37,522 nt of DNA from Nemertoderma westbladi (lineage: Eukaryota > Xenacoelomorpha > Nemertodermatida > Nemertodermatidae), in NCBI GenBank assembly GCA_032718475.1, contig JAUCBJ010006535.1:1-37522 (forward strand), read 5' to 3'. Made by a program: the position numbers and the translations under genes. Position 1 is the stretch's first letter. Each line of letters starts with the position of its first letter. The notes beneath the pieces are model-generated. The model worked only from the letters and a program-made list of their open reading frames with translations, did no database searches and had not been told where the DNA came from. Below, piece after piece: positions 19,961 to 30,560 of the stretch.

Positions 19961-20710
19961 GTGCCAATGCAAAGTGGCACGAAAATTACAAGTACCACAT
20001 ATTAGATAATCATAAGTAATTACAAAATCAAACTGTTTTTATGGCTTTATGAGTTTTCTGAATAGCTGAATTCGAATATGACTCTCAAAAATTCAGTGTC
20101 TGAATGTTTATGATATTTTTAAAATGTGCCAATGTGGCACGAAAAATACAAGTAGCACATATCGTTAATAAATTGTATGGTAACACTACCATAAAAGATT
20201 TATAACAAGTTCTATCGTGATCAGTGACCTCGAAAAACCTTCAAATTATCCAAACAAATTCAATTTGTGGAAGTTCGAAATTTTATGCTACTTGTATTTT
20301 TCGTCGCACCAGGCAATCACATAAAACGATCTTTGCGATATCATGAAAGAATTCTAACGAGTTGAATCGTGATCAGCGACCTTAACAACCGTCCCCACAG
20401 TGTAGATTCAGAATTACCCAACCAAGGGCAAAATTTAAAATTTTGAAATATTTGCTACACTACTTTTCAGCCTAGAGCCGAAAATGACACCAAAATTATA
20501 GTTTAATTACCAGAATTATTTTTAACTAGTTTCATCGTCATCAGCAACCTCGAAAACCCCTATAGGCCTACCTTCAGAAATATTCAACAATAAACAACAT
20601 TTATTATTTTGAAATATATTTTTTCCACTTGTACTTTTTGTCCTGGGGACCATAATAGCACCAAAAATGATGGTTGCAATGCCAGAAAATATTTTTTACA
20701 AGTTTTATTT
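19961..20710. repeat. Degenerate satellite, about 165-bp monomers
   Basis: The block GTGCCAATG...GGCACGAAAA-TACAAGTA is at 19961 and 20125 (164 apart). The block ATCGTGATCAG-GACCTCGAAAA recurs near 20215, 20368 and 20533, and the GCTACTTGTA-like block near 20287, 20454 and 20625. Part of the TACAAGTA block also appears inverted (20287). This fits an old tandem array with monomers of roughly 150-170 bp. Confidence 0.6.
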
Positions 20711-20758
20711 TGTGCTTTTACTGTAACTATTTTAATTCGTTTTCATTGTTTGGTAGGC

Positions 20759-21367
20759 TTATAAATATAAAGGTGTAATATTATGGTTTTGTTCAGAAAT
20801 GGAAAAAATGAGATAGCGCGTCACCGGGAGTTGAACCAGCGCTATACGTACGTTTAAAGTACCAAAAGATAGTGACATACTAGTCGGCTCATCGTCAGTA
20901 AGACGTGGTAATTTGAATAATAATCGGGCACAATTGTTGTATGCTACCCTTATTATGTCATAAACACGCTCGCTATATTTGTGTGAGAAACTTTGGAATT
21001 TTGGACACTGATTCACACAATATTTTCCACTGTATACATAACATTGTTGGACTAGTCCGTTTGGATAGATCCTTATAGGTTCGGTGGACCATGTTGTTGC
21101 AAATGCGTCAATATGTGGATTAGTTGTCCAGAAATCATCATCACTTGAGTAGATGTCCTCTTTATCGTCTTTTTCATCAACATGTTCACTCTTGCAAACA
21201 TTCTCTTCTCCTTCCTGGGACTGGATGGCTAGACTGTGAACCGTCGGGATGGTTTTAGGTTTTGTATCAGATATTTTGTTTAATTTCTCCGCTTTTCCTT
21301 TCCGCAACGCGAGAATGGTCTTTGTCTGCGCCATAGATGGAAGTATTCCAGTATAGGATTCTCCCAT
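20759..21367 (-). CDS. ORF of uncertain status, possible retroelement remnant
   Basis: A 202-codon frame with ATG at 21367. Residues about 13-75 are basic then acidic and probably disordered (KDDKEDIYSSDDD). Residues about 105-157 contain scattered Cys and then RVAYNNCARLLFKLPRL, which resembles the post-catalytic segment common to many non-LTR reverse transcriptases (VAYN-R-L--LPR). The last 35 residues come from an interspersed repeat (20795-20866) also present at 28533-28857, so the stop and C-terminus are not those of a normal gene. No upstream RT core was found. It may be the end of a dead retroelement or a chance frame. Function is not assigned. Confidence 0.3.
   Translation of the reverse strand: MGESYTGILPSMAQTKTILALRKGKAEKLNKISDTKPKTIPTVHSLAIQSQEGEENVCKSEHVDEKDDKEDIYSSDDDFWTTNPHIDAFATTWSTEPIRIYPNGLVQQCYVYSGKYCVNQCPKFQSFSHKYSERVYDIIRVAYNNCARLLFKLPRLTDDEPTSMSLSFGTLNVRIALVQLPVTRYLIFSISEQNHNITPLYL
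20795..20866 (-). repeat. Interspersed repeat arm (same family as the 28.5-kb foldback)
   Basis: CAGAAATGGAAAAAATGAGA, then AGCGCGTC-CCGGG-GTTGAAC and GCGCTATACGTACG match the left arm at 28553-28622 in the same orientation and the right arm at 28767-28838 inverted. On the minus strand it contains GGTTCAACTCCCGGTG, which resembles a tRNA T-arm/B-box. Confidence 0.75.
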
Positions 21368-21497
21368 TTGGACGGATAAAAGTTCCTTGGCCGCAAGGTT
21401 GCATCAAATATAAGAAAAAGGAACAGCATTGAGCTAAAAGTTTAGCAATAGGGGTTTTCCTGGTCGCAGAATTCATTTCGAGTGTCAATTTTAACAT

Positions 21498-22048
21498 TTG
21501 ATGACTTCCAAATTGTCTGTTTGGCTGTCAGATTGTCGGTTTTATTTTGACAGACAGACTGACAGGCATACAGACAGAACCGACAAGGCTAAGATGACAT
21601 ACGGGGCCTTAAATGAGCCAATCCTGACGAAACACAAAGAATTTTAAAAGGGCCCCGGTAAATTGCTCATTCATGCGTAACCGGTAACCTAGGCGATAGC
21701 TTGCAAGCAACTTCTTGCCTTAAGTCAATCCCTCTCGCTAACATTAACTCTACAATATTTATCAGTATGGGACCTGTATACCCTAGGGCTAAATATGGCG
21801 AGCTGAAAGTCCATGGCGGGGTGGTAGCCGGGGTGGTGCCATCAATGATGTCATTCGGTTAGTAATATATAATAACTATTTATTGGTAATTCTAAAAATA
21901 GAAATCAATTTATAGATTAAATAAGTAATGCAATTAAATAAAGTAAAAGTAATCCAATTAATTAATTAAAAATTAAATACAAATAAATAAATAGTAATAA
22001 ATAAAAGGATAGAGGTGTTACTTATGACACCTGTTTGGCCCTCTAAGC
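21498..22048. other. Non-coding stretch with a CAGACAG simple region
   Basis: A short imperfect (CAGA) zone lies at 21540-21582. The rest is AT-rich with (AAATAA)-like runs at about 21890-22010. No gene is seen. Confidence 0.5.
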
Positions 22049-22307
22049 GACAGTTAGTCATCACTCATGACTCATTGGGTGTTAAGGCGCTAATCGGTCT
22101 GATTAATTAGGATAATCAATTAAACCGTCATAGTGTAAAAGTGTCATAAGATACCTATTAGGGATTAATGTACTAATTAATTGATGACACCCGTCAATTA
22201 GGGTCTAATTAGCCTAATTGGGAGGTTCACCCAGACAGTCTGGCGCCAATGACACCCTATGGGTGTCACATTGCTAAGCGCTGAGTCATGAGTGAGGACT
22301 AACTGTC
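22049..22307. mobile_element. MITE-like element with 26-bp terminal inverted repeats
   Basis: GACAGTTAGTCATCACTCAT plus GACTCA at 22049-22074 is the reverse complement of 22282-22307 with a single mismatch. Inside are a perfect palindrome TGACACCCTATGGGTGTCA (22250-22268) and CCAGACAGTCTGG (22231-22243), plus repeated TAATTAGG/ATTAATTGA words. The length is 259 bp, with no coding capacity. No target duplication was resolved. Confidence 0.65.
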
Positions 22308-22367
22308 ACTGAGCCGGTCATACTATTACTACTTATATATAAAAACCCTATTATAATATTATTACAA

Positions 22368-22830
22368 TAGGCCCTATAGATACGATATATTAATGATGTA
22401 CGGCTTGACATTACACTAACTGACTGAATAGAGATAGAACAATAATTAACGATATAATTAGTGTACTGTACCTAACTCCAAATGACAATAATTATGGAAA
22501 TGTTGTTTATCTGTTAAAGTGTAGGCGTGGGTATTTAATTTCGCGTTCCAAAATGTTGATAATGTGCTAATATTTCGAATATCGCACATCGAATCGTTCC
22601 AAACTTGTTTATTCAACAACTAGATATAACAATTCATAAACAGTTGCGTTTACAATTTTACAATACATGGAAGTAGTTTGAAGCCATTTGGTGGTTGGTT
22701 ATACATAAATACGAAGAAACAAACATACAAACATACATACATACATACATACTGTACAACCATCGTGTCTTTGCGGCCTCAAATTTAGATAAAAACTACC
22801 CAGTCTAAAGACAGCTTCGTTCTAAATTAC
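22368..22830. repeat. Dispersed direct repeat of about 440 bp, copy 1
   Basis: It starts TAGGCCCTATAGATACGATA and ends near CCCAGTCTAAAG-CAG-TTCGTT. The copy at 24911-25330 matches along the full length in the same orientation, with many single-base differences and small gaps. It includes an (ACAT)n run at about 22727-22752. It is non-coding, and the element type is unknown. Confidence 0.8.
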
Positions 22831-23155
22831 TGATTCCCCAATTGCTACGAATTTACAGTTCCCTCTATAGCGTGAACTGATGTAGCTTGATAACTCATTT
22901 ATTTCTCAGTAATTATTAGAGATGCCTTGAGATTTCTTACAACACAGACAAAAGACGTCAGTTCGTCAGACATAGCCTCTGGGAAGATGTCACCGCCAGA
23001 TAGCGACGTGCCAATAATATGATATGCATTTAATAATTTGGTAATGACAATAATATCGACTAGGTGACTAAAAGCGGAGCTGGAATATTATTGTTGATAA
23101 CAACGCACTTTGTTTCAGGGGTGTCAAGCCGAAAACTCAATGAAATAATAAGTGG

Positions 23156-23476
23156 TTGAACGGTGGTGCCTCCACCTTGATCTACCGAGCTGGGAAGGCG
23201 ATCGTTTATCTCGATTCCTCGCCAATATACTGCGCCGAACCTCACCACACCCTTTATCTCTCTCTCTCTGCACATTCTAATCAAGTGAAAGCGGGAACCG
23301 CATTAAGGCATTATTCGATCGATAAAATACTCCGAGTGAATAAAACCGAAGTGAGGCGCAAATATGGATTGGATTCACTCGCCCCTGTAAGGAGAAAACA
23401 AACAGGTTGTCCTTTCAGTCTAATTATAAATGTCAAAAAAGGGAAAACGTATTTATTTAATATCGCAGAGTCCTAA
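23156..23476 (+). other. Unrecognised ORF, 106 codons
   Basis: Open from ATG 23156 to TAA 23474-23476, with higher CpG content than its surroundings. The protein has basic patches (VRRKYGLDS...VRRKQTG) and no recognisable domain. It could be an exon, a 5' UTR zone or chance. A possible donor CCCCTGTAAGG lies inside at about 23383. Confidence 0.2.
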
Positions 23477-23769
23477 TACAGTACTACCTGCGATGAAGGA
23501 TACGGAAATAGAGAGCAGCAGGTGGCTCGATATTAATAGGTAACGTTGAACACTTGAAGACTTTTTTGTTTTTCCACTATAATATAATTACTTCTTACTA
23601 CTGGAAATGATGTTTTAGTCAGTAATATAATATTGTATATAATATTATGTATATTGTATAACATAATATAAACCGAGAAAGAGAAACTACAGGCCATTTT
23701 GGTCTGGATGATGGAGCATCAGCAATTGGGTAGTTAGTGGGCTGACACGACTGAGTTCCAAACTTATTA

Positions 23770-23995
23770 TGCCTCACAAATATTAATACTTTGAATACTA
23801 TAAAGGATACATTTAATGGTGCTTTAAAAAGAACGGTGGGGGGGGGGGGGGGTGGGGAGGGGTCGCACTCAAAATCAACCCCTCCCAAGAAGAAAATAAA
23901 AAATATAAGTATAACCTGTTCAATTGACTTTTGTTTACTGTTTTGGTTAGAATAATGTGGCATTGTAACCCACCCCCTCACCCTGCTTAAATAAA
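23770..23995. repeat. Dispersed repeat with internal poly-G tract, copy 2
   Basis: A 15-base G run (23838-23852) is followed by TGGGGAGGGG. The right flank, AACCTGTTCAATTG then TTTACTGTTTTGGTTAGAAT, corresponds to the right flank of the tract at 6084-6104 in the same order. Confidence 0.65.
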
Positions 23996-24010
23996 TTTGA
24001 AGTAACTGCC

Positions 24011-24910
24011 ACATGCTACTATTTTGTGGTCATACCATCAGGCAATGTTTAGCTAATAAACCCCTTTAGCTCTATCATTTCCCAAGGACACTGTACTTGA
24101 GAACATCGTCAAACTTGGAAAGTGTTACGGCTGACAGAGTGTTTTGGAGAATCACGGTTTCTGGGTCTGGATCGTCAATTTCACCATGTTGTGTCCAAGT
24201 CAAGCGAATTGGTTGAACTGGAAGTAAGGATCATTGAACGTCAACTCGCAATGGGTGATCTAACAGAGAGATTTGGAAAGTGAAGTTTTCAAAAAACCTT
24301 TGTTGATTGGCTTTTCAGTAGTGAAAATGGTTTTCAAAATGCTAAACGAATGCTTAAAGTGCTAAACGTTAATAGCGCAAAATGACCAGAAACACCAAAT
24401 ATGTATTTAGTGGGTTGCTCAAATAACTTTACCTTGGATACCTTATACCTCAAATAACTGTATACTTTAGTCATACTTAGTGGTTAGTGCTCATCTTTGG
24501 ATCATGATAAGGATATTATAACAGTGCTTTTACGAACTCAGTCTCCAAGAAACAGGTTGGATTTGAAGATGCAAACCAAGAATGACTTGCATCAACCAAA
24601 CAAACTGCAAACAAACAAATCACAATCACAATTAGTGCGATGTGTGAAATGTTATCCCGATACGCAACCTGGGAAACAGCCCCAAAGAGGGGTTCATTCT
24701 GAGAAGAGTTCTTACTGTATGAGATAAATAAAATATAAGAACTCTAATTATTTCTACATAATACTATATAAGTTTGCATAATAAAAAACATCGGAGCAAC
24801 CAATACAATGTACATGTACAAGACTCCTATGAAAGTTTGTGAAATCTTCCATTGAGTCTACCCAATCCTTCGATTGACCCTGGTTCAGTTTACTGGTTTT
24901 GTTATGACAC
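24011..24910. other. Non-coding stretch
   Basis: No gene is recognised. The 76-codon frame at 24497-24727 (Gln/Asn/Lys-rich) has no domain features. Confidence 0.4.
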
Positions 24911-25330
24911 TAGGCCCTATAGATACGATATATAAATGATGTACGGCTTGACATTACACTAACTGACTGAAGTCAGATAAAACAATAATTAACGATATAA
25001 TTAGTGTACCTAACTCCAATTGACAATAATTAGTGAAATGTTGTTTATCTGTCAAAGTTTAATTTAAGTTCGCGTTTAAAATGTTTATAATATGCAAATA
25101 TTTCCAATATCGCACCTCGAATCGTTCCCAACTTTTTATTAAACAACTACATAACAATAAATTTATAAATAGTTGAATTTATAATTTTCCAATACATGCA
25201 AGTGGTTTCATAAGACATTTGGTGGTTATACATACAAACAAACATACATACAAACAAACATCCATCGTGTTTTTGCCGGCCTCAGTTTTAGACAAAAACT
25301 ACCCAGTCTAAAGCCAGGTTCGTTATAAAA
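24911..25330. repeat. Dispersed direct repeat of about 440 bp, copy 2
   Basis: Same family and orientation as 22368-22830. This copy has (ACAAACAT)-type simple repeats at 25229-25260 where copy 1 has (ACAT)n. Confidence 0.8.
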
Positions 25331-25539
25331 ACAATGCTAGAGGAAATACATTAGCAATAGCAAGGAAATTCGGCATTGCATCTATCCAATACATCCAATT
25401 CAATACAAAGCATCCAATACTATGTGAAACTGAAAGTAGCTCTGTTTGTGCAATCATCACACCTATTTATTGTTATAGTTTATGGGCTCGGCGTAACTAC
25501 TCAGTAAGTCTCTTTGGCAAAATTAAATAATTTAGTTTA

Positions 25540-25876
25540 GGTGTTGACATGATAAATTAATATTTCAGTATCAATACTATCGGCATAAGGTAAGTTTTAA
25601 TAATTTTTACAAATTGGGCTGCCTCCACACCTAAAAATATATTACTTTTAAAACACAAATTTCCTCTTAATGCCTCTGCCTTTCATTAATCCTCTGCGAT
25701 CCTTTGGGTTGGGTTGGTGCAGATTAAGAGGGCGGTAGAAGCGAGGGAGGGAACTTTTCTCTGTTCTTTGATTTATTCTTATTGGCGGTTTGGTTAAATT
25801 TCTTATTTATTTATTTAAATTTCTTAAGTACCGATTTTGGGATAGAATTGCTCAATTTTAATCTGTATCTGATAAC
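25540..25876 (+). repeat. Dispersed repeat of about 320 bp, forward copy, upstream of the kelch-like gene
   Basis: From GGTGTTGACATGATAAATTA to ATCTGTATCTGATAAC this matches the reverse complement of 31361-31667, including the blocks TATCGGCATAAGGTAAGTTT, AGGAGGGAACTT and GGCGGTTTGGTTAAATTTCTT. It has no coding capacity. A short non-autonomous transposon is likely. Confidence 0.8.
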
Positions 25877-26804
25877 TGAGCCTTGTCCTGCGCAATGGCC
25901 CCACGAACGTGTTTAGGTTTACATACAGTAACAGTAAGTACAGTACTTTTGCTGACTCCCAAACCGTCACTTGCAATAGAGCCAGCCGCGGTCTACTTCT
26001 ATTTCTTTACTAACTAATAATTTGACATTCATAAGCTAAGAGGGTCCTGTTGATTTGACAAGAGAAACTCGTGTACTTACAATGTCGCGCGGCCGTCAAT
26101 CAAACTAAAGATTAAAATCCAAAAATTATACCATTAAATTTAACATATGCCAAAAAATCAAAAATACATTGAAACGTGTTTAAAAGGTAGATTTCTCTGG
26201 TGTTCAGGGGATGTGGCTAATCAGGTGCCCTGTAGGATATCTTATAGGGTGATTTAGATAGGCGCGGGTTCTTGCCATTCCGCCCCGGCGATTTCAGACA
26301 CGACCAACACCTCCTTACCCCCTTTACTGAACACAAAACCAGCATCTAATCAGTTCGAGATGCCACTTGTTTAGCTCACGTCATTCTCTTCCCTGTTAGC
26401 CAAATCGAACAGGACAGTCTGCTGAAGAACTAGCCTCGGGGTCGGTGACAGACCTGCTGGACCCTGAAGCTTATATTATTTATAGACTTGCAAATTTACT
26501 TACTCATCTGTCTGGGAAACGTGGTTCCGTCTATTGGTCGCCTCAATGTATATAATAGGTTAGCTAGACTAGTGTATCTATCTATCTATAGATAGGAATT
26601 CATGCAAACTTTTAAAACATAATAATATAAAATGAATTTTCTTCAAAGTAGGCATGGTATTAATTTTGCAATTGTTGACAATGTGAAGAACAGATCAAAT
26701 ATTTATCATATTTCGGAGTTTTTATTATTCGTACACTTACTTCTTCTTGATGATTAATTGCTAGCCTATAGGTGCGACATGCTACGTAACAAACTTTAGT
26801 AACC
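25877..26804. other. Probable upstream region of the kelch-like exons
   Basis: No ORF. There are GC- and CpG-containing patches near 26085-26100 and 26265-26310, and a (TATC)n/GATA palindromic patch at about 26575-26597. Promoter function is possible but no core element was recognised. Confidence 0.35.
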
Positions 26805-27058
26805 ATGGCAACTACACCCGGTAGAGAGAAAGGGCGTCGAGTGTCCTACACTCAGTTGTCCATGCTGAAACCTCCGACTAACAATATATCCCGCAGCAGA
26901 TCGCCCAGCGGTTTAAGAGAACCTCCACTTCCCGAACCCCCCGCTGGGGTGCGTCGTGCCAGCCAGTCGTCCGGAAGTGGTTCACGTCGCGCCAGTTGTA
27001 ACTGCATATTGGTCTACCAGCTGGCCGATCAGTACGCCTTGGAGGGACTAAAAGACAG
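26805..27058 (+). CDS. Kelch-like protein gene, exon 1 (disordered N-terminus and post-BTB helix)
   Basis: ATG at 26805 has an excellent AACCATGG context; an in-frame TAA lies at about 26787. It ends AAAGACAG|GTTAAT (phase 2). Residues 1-64 are Ser/Arg/Pro-rich and likely disordered, with three RRxS motifs (RRVS 11-14, RRAS 50-53, RRAS 61-64) of the type favoured by protein kinase A. Residues 65-85 (CNCILVYQLADQYALEGLKD) match the helix between BTB and BACK domains of KLHL-type Cullin-3 adaptors. The BTB core itself is not encoded here. Exons 1-5 join in frame to 310 residues: BACK about 86-190, first kelch-type strands about 250-310. Such proteins usually recruit substrates to Cullin-3 through BTB; without it this isoform might act otherwise. 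An alternative is that this is an internal exon (acceptor-like CTTTAG at 26793-26798) with BTB exons upstream. Confidence 0.75.
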
Positions 27059-27278
27059 GTTAATTATTTACCGATCAATATAAATACCTTTGAATGTCTA
27101 GAAGACATATAGGTGGAGGGGGGTGGGGACTCAAAATTCATCTCTCTCCCAATTTCCCCTGGGGAGGGATGACTTTTTATTGCGTCGAATGTCTGCTCCT
27201 GTCATCTTAAGTAAACCTTCGACTTAGGTAGACACTCCTGTCCGTCCTGTTATAAACATCTTAATCCTTCCCTTTCAG

Positions 27279-27433
27279 ATCATTAAAATGCGTCGGTCAG
27301 CATTTCGATGCGATAAACGATCAATTGAGGAGCTTCACATTCAGTCAGGTTATCGGGATATTATCTTCCGACAGAATGTGCGCTTCATCCGAAGTTCAAA
27401 TATTCAATATGGCTAAGTCCTGGGTTTTGCACG
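27279..27433 (+). CDS. Kelch-like protein gene, exon 2 (BACK domain)
   Basis: Acceptor CCCTTTCAG ends at 27278; donor CACG|GTAAGT begins at 27434. It encodes residues 85-137: SLKCVGQHFDAIND, then FSQVIGILSSDRMCASSEVQIFNMAKSWV, the classic BACK-domain pattern (F--L----L--LLSSD-L-V-SE--VF----W). It joins exon 1 in phase 2 and exon 3 in phase 1. Confidence 0.85.
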
Positions 27434-27491
27434 GTAAGTTGGTAGGCGTTATCTCAATTATCCCCTTACCGTCCTTTTCTCATTCCGGTAT

Positions 27492-27562
27492 TTATGTTTG
27501 CTGACGGAACCAACTTCCTTCTACATTTGGAAGAGCTAATGTGTACGGGGGGGGGGGGGGGG
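27492..27562 (+). repeat. Poly-G repeat family, intronic copy
   Basis: TATGTTTGCTGACGGAACCA followed by CTTCCTTCTAC, then a 16-base G run (27547-27562). It matches the reverse-oriented copy at 12764-12840. It lies just inside the intron after exon 2. Confidence 0.65.
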
Positions 27563-27664
27563 TACATAAAATATTTATAACTAAAACTGCTACAAGATAC
27601 TATGTAGAGTACAGTATATAAACAGGTTATATACAGTAGTAAAAGTGACGCATATATATTAGTC

Positions 27665-27770
27665 AATGGGTACAACGAGTCAGAGGGAACAAAACGAGTC
27701 AAAGTGTACAACATCAAAGGGTATAACGAGTCAAAGGGTACAAAACGAGTCAAAGGGTACAAACCAGGCG
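27665..27770. repeat. 19-bp minisatellite in intron 2
   Basis: About five imperfect units of CGAGTCAAAGGGTACAAAA. Confidence 0.8.
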
Positions 27771-28071
27771 GTTATTTAGTACGTTGATTTTTTTTGTTAT
27801 ATTAGTTGGTCAGGCCTCAACAATAATTAAAACTGTCATGTAACCCTAACCCTAAGTCATAATATAAGACATTTAGCGGAATTTCTGACATTATTGCCAT
27901 TAACGGCCCTTTGTTGTACCCTTTTTTCCATTTCTGTACTCTTTGACTCGGAATCCAATAAATTTTCTATTCTGACTTCTGAATATATAAATAAGTGATC
28001 GAACCTTTTATGAATTTATTTTATATGATATTTATATTTCATTTGGTACATTTTTTCTTTTTACTTCACAG

Positions 28072-28334
28072 AATTTGAAGAAAGAGGTCACTTGGCGCCG
28101 CAAGTATTTGCCACAGCGCGCTACACGTTGGTAGATGCAGCTACCTTGGCAACTACCATTGAGAAGCAAATGATGCCATTCGCAAACACAATACACCTAA
28201 TACAAGACGCTTATAAGTACCATTGTTTACCGCGGTACAAACCTGTGCTGCCTTCGGTTTGCCATATTAGGAATGGAGTTGACCTTATAATGGTATTCAA
28301 TAACAACGAGTCAGCCAATTACAAGGAAGCGCGT
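28072..28334 (+). CDS. Kelch-like protein gene, exon 3 (end of BACK domain)
   Basis: Acceptor TTTTTACTTCACAG ends at 28071; donor GCGCGT|GTAAGT begins at 28335 (phase 0). It encodes residues 137-224: FEERGHLAPQVFATARYTLV, then a helix-rich stretch with IHLIQDAYKYHCLP, matching the second half of BACK (R---------L-LV). It ends with VDLIMVFNNNESANYKEAR, the approach to the kelch repeats. Confidence 0.8.
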
Positions 28335-28532
28335 GTAAGTAAAACTAATCTCAAAAATAAAATAGAAGAAATAAGTAGAAATTAATAATAGTAGGAGGAT
28401 CATAGCACCAGTATCAGTCTCCCCTAAGGTATGCTAAAGTTATGCATTCATTATAAATTATATATTATTATACAATTTGTTTATAAATTATATTAATTAA
28501 TTGTAGTTGCGCTGTTAATGCAACTTTAATTA

Positions 28533-28857
28533 ATGATATTGTAATAAGTTTTTCAGAAATGGAAAAAATGAGAAAGCGCGTCGCCGGGGGTTGAACTAGT
28601 GCTATATACGTACGCTTCGCCATTATCAGGCCTCTTCAGTAGCGCGAATATTGATATGCAACTAAAGACTGCCTGTTCAGTAGAAGTGGAATAGATAGAA
28701 AGGTGAATGTCAGGGGAGAGTGGCTGAACCTATTAGCACTACTGAAGAGGCCTGATGTGATAGGCCGAAACGTACGTATAGCACTGGTTCAACCCACGGT
28801 GAAACGCTTTCTCATTTTTTCCACTTATGAACAACTAATTACAATATCATTTATAAA
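28533..28857. mobile_element. Foldback element with 120-bp arms and a GGCC hairpin
   Basis: The left arm (about 28533-28650) and right arm (about 28731-28857) are reverse complements with scattered mismatches, around a loop of about 80 bases. The right arm reads ACTGAAGAGGCCTGATGTGA then TAGGCCGAAACGTACG, in which GGCCT and AGGCC can pair, followed by GGTTCAACCC (B-box-like). A single arm of the same family is at 20795-20866. Hairpins followed by GAAACG are known from ends of some invertebrate retroelements, including Penelope-like ones; that link is only a suggestion. Confidence 0.7.
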
Positions 28858-30109
28858 TTATAAACAAACTACAACCCACCCACAAATTTATAGGTCCTTC
28901 TAATCAATTTTTTCCAAAAATAGACTAAATGTAGGCCTACTGTTGAAAATGGTAGGACTAGCCGTGGACGAACGACTATCACATAGATCAACTTGAAATC
29001 GATATTACAATAGACTTGGGTAAAGCGAAATTGTGACAATTATGGAGAATCGATCTGGAAGCCTGAAAGGATTTCATTTATACTTTCCGAGGACGCTCGA
29101 CCTTATAGTAGTAATAATATGAAAATGAAATATAATATGAAACCACTCATTCACCCGAAACACCAATAATAAATGATAATAATAGTAGTATTACTGTAGT
29201 ACAGTAGTATACATAATTTCATTGACAACATGTGAAAGACTGAAGAAGAATTCTGGGAATATTTATTGATTAACGGTAAATTTCAAATAATAATAAGTGT
29301 AGGACAATATATCTAACTGAACTTTTCCCGTACGTAGAATAATCATATTTATTATCTTTTAATAATATTGTATATTTAAGACGTAAATTTAGGGTAATAT
29401 TGACTAATTAAGCAGCAGGCTAACCAGGGAATAACTAACTAAATATATTCCCCGTATATAGGCCGCAATGGGTCTATTACTGTTGGGAGGTCCGGCTCCA
29501 GGGTAGTACTAAGGGTCCTCCGCAGCAAGGAGTGAGTGATGCGTCCTCAAACGGATATAGGAAAGTGGTCGATGATACCCGCGCATCTATAAACTCAAAG
29601 GAATAAAAAGCAGCACCCTGGATCATTTGACCTCCTTTTGTTAAATTTTACACTCTTGTCGTATTATTGCCTAATTTTTTTGAAAATGAGTTACAGTATA
29701 TGTATTCATTGAACTTTTAATTAATTTTTAATATGTTTTATATCTGAGTAATTTCCAAAATAATACTTACTGACTGATACAGGACCAACAATATATGGTA
29801 CTTCCAATCATGTTTTTATTTATAACTATTAATTGAAGAGTAAATAAGAAGTTTCAGGATTTGAGATTGGGTCTTAAATCCGCAGGGAGAATATACGACT
29901 CCCATTGAATTACATCCTGAATTACTTTTTTCAGTAGATAGGGTACCGTGGTCCCGCAGAACTACGCTTACGAGAATTACGCGGTGTTTCACGCCACCAG
30001 TGAACCGATGTGTCTTGATAATTACAGGAGATCAGTCGCCTCGTGGGCCACGAGTAATTCCGGATGAATCGGGGAAATGCTAATTATACGGCAATTATAC
30101 GGCAAATCA

Positions 30110-30560
30110 GGGATCGAGGGAACGGTACGGGGAGGGGGGTATGGTACGGAGGGAACGGTACGGGGAGGGGGGTACGGTACAGAGGGAACGGTACGGGGGG
30201 GGGAGGGGTGGTATGGTATGGAAGGAACGGTACGGGGAGGGAGGTAGAAAATGGATCGAGGGAACGGTACAGGGAGGGGGTACATTACGGAGGGAATGGT
30301 ACGGGGAGGGGGGTTACGGTACGGAGGGAACGGTACGGGAAGGACGGGTATGGTATGGAGGGAACGGTATGGGGAGGGGGGTATGGTACAGAGGGAACGG
30401 TACGGGGAGGGGGGTAGAAAACGGATCGAGGGAACGGAATTGGGAGGACGGGTATGGTACAGAGGGTACGGTACAGGAAGGACGGGTACGGTATGGATGG
30501 AACGGTACGGGGAGGGGGGTAGAACACGGATCGAGGGAACGAACGCGGAGGGGAGTAGAA
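30110..30560. repeat. 33-bp G-rich minisatellite in intron 3
   Basis: Roughly 12 units of a 33-bp motif (GGGAACGGTACGGGGAGGGG core). Variants contain ATCGAGGGAACGG. The plus strand, the transcript strand of the host gene, has many runs of four or more G, so G-quadruplex formation is plausible. All frames on both strands look open because of composition. Confidence 0.9.

Noticed and set aside
28092-28385. ORF 28092-28385 as a separate gene starting within exon 3
   Set aside because: Its apparent start is an internal non-ATG codon of kelch-like exon 3, and its 3' part runs past the GTAAGT donor into the intron.
28747-28775. A hammerhead ribozyme
   Set aside because: CTGATGTGA...GAAAC resembles the core, but the CTGATGA word is interrupted and the required stems do not form around it.
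28767-28800. A tRNA gene or functional polymerase III promoter
   Set aside because: GGTTCAACCC fits a B box, but no A box at a suitable distance and no cloverleaf could be formed; T-stem pairing is poor.
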